Shown: positions 1 through 7,860, numbered from the stretch's first letter. The stretch: 16,687 nucleotides of DNA from JAVWGW01 sp036655915 (GCA_036655915.1 JAVVPE010000034.1:1-16687), one strand, 5' to 3'. The notes: generated by a model from the sequence alone, not told the origin. Translations and numbers: made by a program.

Positions 1-2
1 AA

Positions 3-119
3 CACCATAAAACCTTTGGTGAAAAAAATCTGCAATTTGTCATGAACAGTAAATCTAGCGACATGAACGACAACAAAATGGCATCCCCAGGGTACTATTT
101 GCCCAAAATCATGCTTTAA
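3..119 (+). CDS. Possible C-terminal tail of a gene entering from the left (partial)
   Basis: Plus-strand frame 3 is open from the window edge to a TAA at 117-119, giving 38 codons; the other two plus frames close within the first 45 bases. The tail is polar and rich in Asn, Lys and Met, ends in PKIML, and its DNA is more AT-rich than the rest of the window. Its TAA overlaps the stop of the convergent HAD gene (TTA at 116-118) by two bases, a common tail-to-tail arrangement. I do not recognise the family, and the stretch is short enough to be open by chance. An internal ATG at 42 has no convincing ribosome-binding site, so a free-standing 25-aa gene is less likely than a gene end. Confidence 0.3.
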   Translation, partial: HHKTFGEKNLQFVMNSKSSDMNDNKMASPGYYLPKIML

Positions 120-775
120 AGGGCGGGGAACTTGGTGGCGTCAAGTTCTTTGAAGCTGTGGATGGCTATGTCGGCTGTTGCGGCAAGTTGTTCGTAGCTG
201 CCGGCATCGTCGCTGTCGAATACGCCCACGCTGCGATATCCGCCTGCGCGCAGCGTGTGGATCGCGTAGAGGGAATCCTCGAAACCCCAGGTGGTTGCGG
301 GGTCTGCGCCCATCAAATCGCGTGCGCGATCAAACACTGCCGGCTGGCGCTTCGACACACCCACATCATCCACCGACACAATGGCATCCAGGCAGTCAGT
401 AAAACCGGCGCGCCGCAAGCCCGCTTGCAAAAAGTGCTGAGGGCTCGATGAAGCCACGCTACACGGAACGCCACGTGCGCGCAGCCCCTGTACAAACGCA
501 AGCGCCCCGGGGCGAGCCTTCGCCTGCGTTTGATAATACCCCAGCATCGCTTCATCAATCATGGCCACCACCGCGGCGCCCGATGCGCCAAGCCCGTAGC
601 GCTCATGAAAGAAAACACCCACTTCAGGAATGGTGAGCGTGCAAATTTCCGCAGTTTCTTCCGCAGAAATCACCGCACCCACCTGGTGTGCCAGATCATT
701 TTGCGCCTGCGTCCACGCCCCCGCCGAATCAAGCAGCGTCCCATCACAATCAAATACCGCTCCAGAAATTTTCAC
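116..775 (-). CDS. HAD-superfamily hydrolase, beta-phosphoglucomutase-like
   Basis: A 219-aa cytoplasmic enzyme of the haloacid dehalogenase superfamily, probably a phosphatase or mutase acting on a small phosphorylated sugar. All four HAD motifs are visible: motif I FDCDGTLLDS with nucleophile D9 and acid/base D11; motif II SVASSS near residue 109; motif III lysine K142 in VGVSKRQP; and motif IV GFEDS with E166-D167. The region between motifs I and II (about residues 17-90) is the helical cap expected of subfamily I. Translation starts at GTG (773-775), with AAAGGG placed 5 nt upstream. The gene sits 72 nt downstream of the AAA/DUF4143 ATPase on the same strand, with no obvious functional link. 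Its substrate cannot be read from the sequence; gph-, pgmB- and yniC-like roles remain possible. Confidence 0.88.
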   Translation of the reverse strand: MKISGAVFDCDGTLLDSAGAWTQAQNDLAHQVGAVISAEETAEICTLTIPEVGVFFHERYGLGASGAAVVAMIDEAMLGYYQTQAKARPGALAFVQGLRARGVPCSVASSSPQHFLQAGLRRAGFTDCLDAIVSVDDVGVSKRQPAVFDRARDLMGADPATTWGFEDSLYAIHTLRAGGYRSVGVFDSDDAGSYEQLAATADIAIHSFKELDATKFPAL

Positions 776-847
776 AACAACCCTTTCACACGAAGAGGGA
801 ACAAAACCCCGCCCGCAAGATTACCACAGCAAAATGCGATAGCCACC

Positions 848-2149
848 TTAAGGTTTTAGGCAGCCAATGGGCAAAACGAATACACCATCTTCGCGGCGGT
901 AGGCTACGGGGGTGCCCGTCAGTATTGCCATAAAAGACGGTTCTTGGCGCACACCGCTGGCTTCTGCGCTTGTGCCCGCAAGCCCTTGCTGAACTTCCTT
1001 TTTAAGGGCAAGAAGATGCCTAGCGGCGGCATCGAAGTCGCGCGATCCCATCTTCACTTCAAGAGGCGCCCATCTGCCATCGGCCAATTGCACGATCACA
1101 TCAGCTTCCAAATCATTTGAATCTCGATAGTGAAAAATCTGACCATCAAGCGACTGTGCGTAAATGCGCAAATCACGGACGCAAAGCGATTCAAACAAAA
1201 AACCAAAGGTGTCGAAGTTGTTGGTAAGCAACTGCTCGGGGCTGATGCGTAACGCTGCCGTTGCCAGCGATGGATCGACAAAATGCCTTTTGGGAGCTTT
1301 GCGCAGACGGCTTGCCGATCTAAGATGCGGATTCCATGCGGGCACATCTTCGATGATAAATATGCGGCGCAAAGCTTCAAGATAACTATCGAGAGAGGTT
1401 CTTGAAAGGGCTGTTTCGTATTCGGCCATATCCTGGCGAAGGTTTGTTGTCTTTGTTGCCGTGGCACAATGGCGCGCAAGCGATCGCAGCAGCGCACGCA
1501 CCAAATCGGGGTTGCGCGCGATGCCATCAACCCTTGAAATGTCCGCTTCAACAACGGCATCCAGATATTTTCTGCTGACAAGTGTTGCATTTTCATCAGC
1601 AACATCCAGGGCATCCGGCCAACCGCCGCGCACAAGCGCATACGCCAAACGCTCAACAGTCAGGTTGCTCATGGCAGAAACGGATTCAAGCCCCTCAAAA
1701 AGAGCCTTGAGGGAAACAGATCCGTTGGATTCCTGTGATTCAAAAAGCGACATAGGCCGCATGATAAGGCGCACGATTCTTCCCGTGCCCGTATGGATAA
1801 CGGGAGCATCGGCGGGCACCGCTGAACCGGTAAGAATGAATTGCCCCTTTTCGCCCCGATCATCTATGGCAGAACGCACGGCATCCCAAAGCTCGGGAGC
1901 TTCCTGCCATTCATCGATAAGGCGTGGCGTGGCACCTTCCAGCAAAGCGGCGGGTGCCGTTCTTGCGGCCTGAACAAGCGCGCTTCCGTTCGTGCGGTCG
2001 GCAAGAAAAAGGGAGCTGCGCGAAAGATTGCTGCCCGTCCACGTTTTGCCGCACCACTTCGGCCCAACAATAAGCACTCCCCCAAATACGCTCAGAAGCG
2101 TTGTGAGTTCATCATCGACAACGCGCGGCAGGTAATGCGCTGCTTTCAT
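848..2149 (-). CDS. AAA-family ATPase with C-terminal DUF4143 domain
   Basis: A 433-aa protein of the widespread AAA_14/DUF4143 type. The N-terminal ATPase part has Walker A GPKWCGKT (residues 29-36), a Walker B-like LIDEW (77-81) and the sensor-type FILTGSA (104-110). The C-terminal DUF4143 part contains a PD-(D/E)xK nuclease-like signature: an acidic residue in LEADV followed by LEVK. These genes are usually solitary, variably present accessory genes of unknown function; both mobile-element and toxin-like roles have been suggested for relatives. No signal peptide or membrane segment is visible. The start ATG has AGAAGG 6 nt upstream. The promoter region is covered by a 23-bp tandem repeat, listed separately. 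The family assignment is firm; the biological role is unknown. Confidence 0.88.
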   Translation of the reverse strand: MKAAHYLPRVVDDELTTLLSVFGGVLIVGPKWCGKTWTGSNLSRSSLFLADRTNGSALVQAARTAPAALLEGATPRLIDEWQEAPELWDAVRSAIDDRGEKGQFILTGSAVPADAPVIHTGTGRIVRLIMRPMSLFESQESNGSVSLKALFEGLESVSAMSNLTVERLAYALVRGGWPDALDVADENATLVSRKYLDAVVEADISRVDGIARNPDLVRALLRSLARHCATATKTTNLRQDMAEYETALSRTSLDSYLEALRRIFIIEDVPAWNPHLRSASRLRKAPKRHFVDPSLATAALRISPEQLLTNNFDTFGFLFESLCVRDLRIYAQSLDGQIFHYRDSNDLEADVIVQLADGRWAPLEVKMGSRDFDAAARHLLALKKEVQQGLAGTSAEASGVRQEPSFMAILTGTPVAYRREDGVFVLPIGCLKP

Positions 2150-2210
2150 GCTTAGCCTTCTTCCTCGTTTTCCTTATTACAGCTGCGGTTTTCCTCTTTA
2201 TTCCGCTTGC

Positions 2211-2216
2211 AGTATA
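2211..2216 (-). promoter_or_regulatory. -10 element for the DUF4143 ATPase gene
   Basis: The minus strand reads TATACT here, 61 nt upstream of the ATPase start codon. With a 17-bp spacer, the -35 position falls on TCTGCA (2234-2239), a poor match that lies inside the tandem repeat. This suggests either a weak promoter or one that needs an activator bound to the repeats. Confidence 0.45.
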
Positions 2217-2225
2217 CCACCAATT

Positions 2226-2285
2226 GTGAAGAATGCAGAGGTTTTGGTGTGAAGAATGCAGAGGTTTTGGTGTGAACTTTGCAGA
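2226..2285. repeat. 23-bp tandem direct repeat upstream of the ATPase gene
   Basis: Two perfect 23-bp copies, 2226-2248 and 2249-2271, begin GTGAAGAATGCAGAGG. A third, partial copy (2272-2285) matches 11 of 14 positions. The array begins 9 bp beyond the ATPase -10 and ends just before the hypF stop codon. Repeats in register over a -35 region are typical of operator arrays, and 23 bp is close to two helical turns. The intergenic stretch 2150-2286 holds nothing else that I can support. Confidence 0.85.
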
Positions 2286-2286
2286 A

Positions 2287-4695
2287 TTAGCGGCTCTGAT
2301 TTGCGGCTACCACGGCTTGGCCGTAGGAAAGGCAGCCGTCGTTGGGGGGCAGCTCTTGGTTGATGGCCACGGTGAAGCCCTGGGCAGAAAGAGCGGCCAA
2401 GGCCTGTTCGGTCAGGTAGCGATTCATGAACACGCCGCCACCCAAGGCCACGGTTGTGATGCCGTACGTTGCCTGCACAAGCTGGCACAGCGTCACGATA
2501 GCATCCACAAAGGCATCGTGGAAATGCCGCGCGATCACCGCGCTTGAAACCCCTGCCGCCACATCGTCAAGCAGCGCGCCAAACAGGGGTGCAGCATCAA
2601 AAAGCACCACGGAAGTATCCAGCGCCGTGCTGTGTTCTGTGGCCGTATTTTTGATAAGGCCGATGGTGTAGCGCTTATCGAAGGCAGTTTTTTCGCCCGC
2701 AATAGCCGCCTCAAGCAAAATGGCACCTTCGCCTTCATAGGTGGGTTCGGTGCAAATGCCCAGCAAGGCGCTTGCCGCATCAAACAGGCGACCAACCGAT
2801 GAAGAAAGCGGCGTGTTGATGCCGCGGTCGATCATTTGCCCGCACAGGGTGGCGGCCTGTTCCAGCGGCGCCAAAGCTTCTTGTGCCGCAGGGTGTTCCA
2901 GCAGATCAAACGCCCAAAGCACCCCATAGGCAGCACGCAGGGGATGCTTGATGGCCGCCGCACCGCCCGGCAGCGGAAAATAGGCGAAATTGGCAAAGCG
3001 CTCAAAGGTTTGCAGGTTGGCAAGCAGCACTTCCCCACCCCAAAGCGCGCCATCTTCGCCATAGCCCGTGCCATCAAAGGCAATGCCGCACACAGGACCG
3101 GTCAGGTTATTTTCTGCCATAACGGCCGCAATATGCGCGTGATGGTGCTGTACGTAAACCAGCTGTTCTTCCTGTTCCGTAGCCCATTTAGTGGCTAAAT
3201 ATTCCGGATGTTTGTCGCAGGCAATAAGGCTTGGCTGCAGCCGGAAAAGATGCTGGTAAAGCTGCGTGGTCGCACGCCAAGAATCGAAAGTTGCCGCGTT
3301 TTCCATGTCGCCGATGTGCTGCGAAACGAAGGCTTCGTTGCCGCGCGTAAGACAAAAGGTGTTCTTCTGTTCGGGACCTGTGGCAAGCAGGCAAAGCGCC
3401 TGCGCTGCTTGCGCGGTGTCCGCGCCAGCGGCGTCCGCAGCGTTCCCGGAATCCGCAACATCCGCATCATCGCAGGTGGGAAACAAAATTGGCAGGGGCG
3501 TGTAGCCGCGTGCCCGACGGATAAACTGCAGCGCTGTGCCCTGGTCGGGCGTGGCAAGCAGGCGCACCACCGAATCATCGTAGCGGCTACGAATGGCGCG
3601 GTCGTTGCCCACAAAGGCATCGGCAATGCCGGCCAAAGCCTCGTAGGCCAGCGTATCATCGGTCACAATCGGTTCGTCGTGCAGGTTGCCCGACGTCATA
3701 ACCAGCGTGCCGCCAAAATCGTGCAGCAACAGATGCTGCAGCGGCGTATAGGGTAACATAAGGCCCAGTTCAACCAGGCCATCGGCAAGGCCGGGGGCAA
3801 ACGTGGCACCCGCCTTTTTCTTCAGCAGCACGATGGGATGCTGCGCGCCACACAAAAGGGCTTCTTCTTCGGGGCTTATCTGGCACAGCGCACACGCCGC
3901 AGCAAGCGAAGGCGCCATCACGGCAAACGCTTTGCCCTCACGCCGCTTACGCCGCCGCAACTGGGCAATGGCCTCAGCATTTTCAGCATCGCAGGCCAGA
4001 TGAAACCCACCCAAACCTTTAATGGCCACGATGCCCCCCTGGCGCAGCAACGCCACCGCATCGGCCAAAATGGCATCACTTTGAGCGCGCGTATTTCCCC
4101 ACGCAATTTCGCCGCCACCAACGCGCCAGCTTAGGTGCGGGCCACATTCAAAGCATGCGTCGGGTTGCGCATGAAAGCGCCGGTCAAGCGGGTCGCCGTA
4201 TTCTTGCGCACAGCGCGTGCACATGGGAAAGGCCGCCATGGACGTGTTTTTGCGATCGTAGGGCAGCTTCTCAATAATGGTGAAGCGCGGCCCGCAATTC
4301 GTGCAGTTTATGAAGGGATAGCGATAGCGGCGATCATTGCGGTTGAACAGTTCGCCCACGCAATCGTCGCAGGTGGCCAAATCAGGCGAAACCAGCGTGG
4401 TTTTTTCCACCGCAGCCGCATCCGAAAAGCGAATCTCAAACGCTTCGAAACCTTCTAGCGGCACTTCGCGCAGCTCTATTTCTGTCACACGCGCCGCAGC
4501 AGGAGGGTTTTCGGAAAGCTCGAGCACAAAGGCATCAAGCAGCTTAGCTTCCGCTTCGGCATGGATGAACACGCCGTCGGCGGCATTGAGCACCCAGCCT
4601 GTGATCAGGTATTTTTTTGCCATACGGTACACGAAGGGGCGAAACCCCACCCCTTGCACGATACCTTGCACGTGAATAGAGAGTGCCTCGATCAT
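2287..4695 (-). CDS. hypF: Carbamoyltransferase HypF, [NiFe]-hydrogenase maturation
   Basis: An 802-aa, full-length HypF. It turns carbamoyl phosphate and ATP into a carbamoyl-adenylate and passes the carbamoyl group to the HypE C-terminal cysteine, the first step in making the CN ligands of the [NiFe] centre. Domains in order: acylphosphatase (1-90) with catalytic R19 (GVGFRPF) and N37; two zinc fingers of the form C-x2-C-x18-C-x2-C (C109/C112/C131/C134 and C159/C162/C181/C184); a YrdC-like domain (about 195-390, KGLGGFHLACDA); and a Kae1-like domain with the metal-binding HHHAH motif and C-terminal GGGVFMN. An Ala/Asp-rich stretch follows the YrdC domain and looks like a lineage-specific linker. 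The start is ATG with TAGGG 4 nt upstream. It lies 51 nt behind pgi, and no hypC, D, E or hydrogenase gene is in the window. It implies that the organism makes a [NiFe] hydrogenase. Confidence 0.97.
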   Translation of the reverse strand: MIEALSIHVQGIVQGVGFRPFVYRMAKKYLITGWVLNAADGVFIHAEAEAKLLDAFVLELSENPPAAARVTEIELREVPLEGFEAFEIRFSDAAAVEKTTLVSPDLATCDDCVGELFNRNDRRYRYPFINCTNCGPRFTIIEKLPYDRKNTSMAAFPMCTRCAQEYGDPLDRRFHAQPDACFECGPHLSWRVGGGEIAWGNTRAQSDAILADAVALLRQGGIVAIKGLGGFHLACDAENAEAIAQLRRRKRREGKAFAVMAPSLAAACALCQISPEEEALLCGAQHPIVLLKKKAGATFAPGLADGLVELGLMLPYTPLQHLLLHDFGGTLVMTSGNLHDEPIVTDDTLAYEALAGIADAFVGNDRAIRSRYDDSVVRLLATPDQGTALQFIRRARGYTPLPILFPTCDDADVADSGNAADAAGADTAQAAQALCLLATGPEQKNTFCLTRGNEAFVSQHIGDMENAATFDSWRATTQLYQHLFRLQPSLIACDKHPEYLATKWATEQEEQLVYVQHHHAHIAAVMAENNLTGPVCGIAFDGTGYGEDGALWGGEVLLANLQTFERFANFAYFPLPGGAAAIKHPLRAAYGVLWAFDLLEHPAAQEALAPLEQAATLCGQMIDRGINTPLSSSVGRLFDAASALLGICTEPTYEGEGAILLEAAIAGEKTAFDKRYTIGLIKNTATEHSTALDTSVVLFDAAPLFGALLDDVAAGVSSAVIARHFHDAFVDAIVTLCQLVQATYGITTVALGGGVFMNRYLTEQALAALSAQGFTVAINQELPPNDGCLSYGQAVVAANQSR

Positions 4696-4746
4696 GAAAC
4701 CCTACCTTAGTTTGTATGTTGCTGCGCGGCCTGCGTACGCGGCGCC

Positions 4747-6450
4747 CTAGCGCTTCTCAAGAATTTCGGCCACCACTTGGGCAAGCTGACGCAGCGTTAC
4801 CGACGAATTGTCGGGCAGATGCAAATGCAGGCAGCGGCGCCCTCTGCTGGCCAATACAAGCAGGTCACCCGATGCTTGCGCCTTGGCAAGAGCCCCCAGG
4901 CTTTCGGCCTCTTCCGTCAAAGGAATATCTTTAAGTTCGTCGGCGGAAAGGATCAAAAACACCCCGTTGTTCGGCCCGCCCTTGTGCAGCTGGCCCGTAG
5001 AATGCAAGTAACGCGGCCCCACTTCCAAGCACGATACCACGCGACACTTTTCGGCCACACCGTGACGAATCGTCTCTAGCGCTTCGCGGCGTCCTTCGCC
5101 CGTGAACGGCAAAAAGGCGTTGAGCGCAAAATAGTCACCCGGTTCGATGCTGTCAAGCAGCGCCGTCAAAGCCACGCGCACATCGGTGATTCCCTTGAAG
5201 CATTCCGGCAGGCGCACCTCCACTTCGCCCATGTGAATGTCGTCCAAAAATTCCTGTGTAAAATCGGGCTCGGGCTGGCCTTCGGCAAGAATGTTGAGCA
5301 CTTCTTTTTTTGCAGAAGACACATCGGGCTGATCAAAGGGACAGATTTTCATCAGATAGCCACACATGGCGATGGCGTATTCCCACAGCACAAAATGCTC
5401 GGCCAGTTCGGCCACGCTTTCGATTTTGAAGTTGATGCGCGGAATGGCCACATCGATATAGGCCAGGCTCATCTCGAAGTTTTTGCGTTCATCCCACAGG
5501 TCGGTCCACGTTTGGTACATGATAACGCTGCGGTCGCCGGGGTCTTTGTTCAGCAGCAAGGAATCGAGCTCGATGTTGGGCAAAATTCCCTTGCCTTCTT
5601 TGCCCAAACTTTCTGCCACCAGTTGTTCTATCCACAAGCCAAGCACGCGGCCACGCTTGGGCGTAAGGAAGGAAAACTTGTTGCGCCCGCCCACGTAATT
5701 GTCATACAAAAAGGCCGCCAACCCGATTGCCGGGTTATCGATGGCGTCTTCCGCACAGCTTTGCTCCGCTTCTACGGCGTGCTGCATAAATTCGTTGAGG
5801 TTGATGCCTACCAGGGCGGCCGGCAAAAGGCCGAACACAGAAAGCGCCGAAAAGCGCCCCCCCACTGTGGGTTCGCCGCTGAATACTGCCAGCCATCCTT
5901 CGCGCTTGGCCTGGGCTTCCAGTTCAGACCCCGGGTCGGTGATAGCCACCAGGTGATCGACGATTTCTTGTTCAGACATTCTGCCCGCAAGTTCGCCGCG
6001 CACCGCCCGCAAGGCAAGGCGCGGTTCAATGGTGCCACCACTTTTGGAAGACACGATGAACAGCGTCGTTTCAGGCTTCGCTTCTGCCAAAATCGCCCGC
6101 ACGCGCACGGGTGAATCGGAATCGAGCGTTTTGAACGACACCATGCTGGAATCGGGCTTGTTGTATTTCGTGATGGTCATGGGTGCCTGCGTCGAGCCAC
6201 CTTGGCCAATCAGCACCACCGTGCGCAAACCGCGCGCAATAATCATATCGGCAAACGCCTGCATATCTTTGAGCGGCGTGCGCGGATTGCTGGCCAAATC
6301 GGTCCAGCCCATATAGTTTTGGGCACAGCGCTGCGCCGCTTCAGAAAAGTCGTAGAGCGTATCATCTTTGGCATGCATGCGACTTGCCACTTTTTCCTTC
6401 ACCAATATTTTGGTGGAAGGATACAGTTTTTCTGCGTCACCAGCTAACAT
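4747..6450 (-). CDS. pgi: Glucose-6-phosphate isomerase
   Basis: A 567-aa cytoplasmic enzyme interconverting glucose 6-phosphate and fructose 6-phosphate. SIS-fold phosphate-binding motifs are visible: GQGGST (82-87), SSKSGGT (134-140) and GGRFSALSVFGLLP (197-210). The C-terminal half carries the HKGGPNNG segment, expected to supply active-site residues. As far as I can recognise it, the sequence resembles the isomerase half of bifunctional transaldolase/phosphoglucose isomerase proteins more than the E. coli-type enzyme; no transaldolase domain is attached. The ATG start has AGAAGG 5-6 nt upstream. A -10-like TAAAAT lies on the minus strand at 6481-6486 with no good -35. It is the first gene before hypF and could be cotranscribed with it. 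The isomerase call is firm; the subfamily is from memory. Confidence 0.93.
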   Translation of the reverse strand: MLAGDAEKLYPSTKILVKEKVASRMHAKDDTLYDFSEAAQRCAQNYMGWTDLASNPRTPLKDMQAFADMIIARGLRTVVLIGQGGSTQAPMTITKYNKPDSSMVSFKTLDSDSPVRVRAILAEAKPETTLFIVSSKSGGTIEPRLALRAVRGELAGRMSEQEIVDHLVAITDPGSELEAQAKREGWLAVFSGEPTVGGRFSALSVFGLLPAALVGINLNEFMQHAVEAEQSCAEDAIDNPAIGLAAFLYDNYVGGRNKFSFLTPKRGRVLGLWIEQLVAESLGKEGKGILPNIELDSLLLNKDPGDRSVIMYQTWTDLWDERKNFEMSLAYIDVAIPRINFKIESVAELAEHFVLWEYAIAMCGYLMKICPFDQPDVSSAKKEVLNILAEGQPEPDFTQEFLDDIHMGEVEVRLPECFKGITDVRVALTALLDSIEPGDYFALNAFLPFTGEGRREALETIRHGVAEKCRVVSCLEVGPRYLHSTGQLHKGGPNNGVFLILSADELKDIPLTEEAESLGALAKAQASGDLLVLASRGRRCLHLHLPDNSSVTLRQLAQVVAEILEKR

Positions 6451-6685
6451 AGCAACCTTCTTTCCTACACAATTCGTTCGATTTTACCAAACAAACCTGC
6501 TTTGAGGGGGGTTTTCACCGTTTCAGCGCGTTCGCCTTGACCTTTAGCGCCCACGTATAAGGAATCCCACGCCAACGCGCGCTTTCCCCCCATGAAAAGT
6601 TGTGAAAATTAGGGGTTCCCTTTCTTATTGAAATCAATTATTATTTAGTAATAGTTTTTCTTAAGGGATGTCGAAAGGAAGTTCT
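6451..6685. promoter_or_regulatory. Divergent intergenic region between pgi and the cytochrome c gene
   Basis: This 235-nt stretch holds the start signals for pgi (minus) and the cytochrome c/rubrerythrin pair (plus). On minus, TAAAAT (6481-6486) is a possible -10 for pgi. On plus, the 3' third becomes sharply AT-rich. TTGAAA (6628-6633) followed after 15 bp by TAATAG (6649-6654) is a possible promoter. Two small dyads overlap it: ATTGA-AA-TCAAT (6627-6638) and TATTA-n5-TAATA (6639-6653). I see no open frame of interest. The promoter matches are imperfect. Confidence 0.4.
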
Positions 6686-6967
6686 ATGAAGAAATCTCGC
6701 AAGGCACCGCTCGTCTTTTCGTTCGTTCTTGTAGCGGCGTTGGGGGCACTTACCTTAGCCGGATGCGGCGGTGGAGCTTCTTCCGCCGACCCCAAGGCGC
6801 TTTATGAAAGCAAATGCGGCACCTGCCACAGCCTTTCAACCGTGGACAATGCAAGTTACACAACAGCTGATCAGTGGTCTACCAACGTCAAAAGAATGCA
6901 GGCCATGACAAGCAAGATAAGTGACGACGACGCCACGAAAATTACTGACTACCTTGCCAACCGGTAG
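6686..6967 (+). CDS. Mono-heme cytochrome c lipoprotein
   Basis: A 93-aa exported, membrane-anchored c-type cytochrome. The N-terminus is basic (KKSRK) followed by a hydrophobic stretch and a lipobox LAGC with acceptor C27, so the mature protein should be lipid-anchored on the outer face of the membrane. One heme site, CGTCH (44-48), is present; M71 or M74 in MQAM is the likely distal ligand. The rest resembles a minimal class I cytochrome c fold ending in a DDDATKITDYL helix. I chose ATG 6686 because AAGGAAG lies about 4-5 nt upstream; an in-frame ATG at 6668 would put AAGGG directly against the start and add residues before the signal peptide. The rubrerythrin gene follows after 81 nt on the same strand. 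The partner is unknown; electron transfer to rubrerythrin is inference. Confidence 0.9.
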   Translation: MKKSRKAPLVFSFVLVAALGALTLAGCGGGASSADPKALYESKCGTCHSLSTVDNASYTTADQWSTNVKRMQAMTSKISDDDATKITDYLANR

Positions 6968-7048
6968 GGGTCACATAAGGAATGCTCGACAAGAGTAGGG
7001 GTGGGCGCGCGCATGCGGGCACACCACAAAACTGAGGAGGAATAAGTA

Positions 7049-7810
7049 ATGGCAGAATTGACCAGACGTAATTTCATGAGGGGTGCCGCCGTAGGAGCCG
7101 CAACTTTGGGCGCAGGAGCTTTGCTTAGCGCCTGCTCAAGCCAGCCGAAGGCCGCAGAGCCCAAAGCTGATGCAGCAGCAAAACCCGAATATGTGGCCGA
7201 GGTGCTAAGCCCCACCACCGCACCCGACGCCGCCAAGGCAAGCAACTTCGGTATTGCACCGGAAAGCAAAACGGTCGTGGGTACCACCTATGAAAATCTC
7301 ATGTCGGCAATCACCGGTGAAACCGGTGCCACCACAAAGTATGAAGCCTTCTCGAAAGCTGCCGAAAAAGAAGGATTTAACCAGCTGAAACGCTTGTTTG
7401 ACGCTACGGCTGCCGCCGAAAAGATTCACATTGGCCTTGAGTATGATCTGGCCAAGAAGATGAAGCCCGAAACCCAAAAACCCACGCCTCCCGCAGTCGA
7501 AGCTCACGCTTCAGGCATCAACCTTATCTTGGGCGCGCAGGGCGAAATCTATGAAACATCGGATATGTATCCTTCGTTTATCAAGAAGGCGCAAGAGGAA
7601 GGCGAAACGGAAGCAGTTGCCGTGTTCACGCGTGCCAAGCTGGCCGAAGCCTATCACGCCGAACGCTACATGGATGCCTACAGCACCATCGACACCCCCA
7701 GCGATGCAAAATATTACCTGTGTCCCATCTGCGGATACATCCACAAAGGTGAAAACTTCACCGCCTGCCCCATCTGCTTGGCTCCCAAAGATTCCTTCAC
7801 CGCCTACTAA
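7049..7810 (+). CDS. Tat-exported, lipid-anchored rubrerythrin
   Basis: A 253-aa peroxide-reducing diiron protein with an export signal. The N-terminus has a twin-arginine motif TRRNFM (5-10), a hydrophobic region and a lipobox LLSAC with C29, so it is probably exported folded by Tat and then lipidated. The ferritin-like four-helix domain (about 78-212) keeps the ligand pattern: E91 in GETGATTKY, E124 and H127 in AEKIHI, E166/E169 in GEIYE, and E200 and H203 in AEAYHAERY. A C-terminal rubredoxin-like domain has C225/C228 (CPICGY) and C240/C243 (CPIC) for one Fe. The SD GAGGAG is well placed before ATG. Rubrerythrins are usually cytoplasmic, so the exported form is notable. A strong terminator closes the unit 20 nt after the stop. 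Expected role: removal of H2O2 at the cell surface, with reductant perhaps from the adjacent cytochrome. Confidence 0.94.
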   Translation: MAELTRRNFMRGAAVGAATLGAGALLSACSSQPKAAEPKADAAAKPEYVAEVLSPTTAPDAAKASNFGIAPESKTVVGTTYENLMSAITGETGATTKYEAFSKAAEKEGFNQLKRLFDATAAAEKIHIGLEYDLAKKMKPETQKPTPPAVEAHASGINLILGAQGEIYETSDMYPSFIKKAQEEGETEAVAVFTRAKLAEAYHAERYMDAYSTIDTPSDAKYYLCPICGYIHKGENFTACPICLAPKDSFTAY

Positions 7811-7827
7811 ACCCCTTCCCGTAGGTC

Positions 7828-7860
7828 AAAAAAGCCCCGGCGCAATGCCGGGGCTTTTTT
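7828..7860 (+). terminator. Rho-independent terminator after rubrerythrin
   Basis: The stem GCCCCGGC (7834-7841) pairs with GCCGGGGC (7847-7854) around the 5-nt loop GCAAT, followed by six T (7855-7860). Six A at 7828-7833 extend the stem and provide a U-run in the opposite direction, so it may also stop minus-strand transcription leaving the response-regulator gene, which ends at 7892. Confidence 0.95.

Noticed and set aside
3..21. CACCA...TGGTG inverted repeat near the left edge
   Set aside because: Short stem and a 9-nt loop followed by A, not T, on plus; no terminator tract on either strand.
5233..6114. Long plus-strand frame (293 codons) opposite pgi
   Set aside because: It lies wholly antisense to a well-conserved isomerase, has no SD and has a His/Gln/Arg-rich shadow composition.
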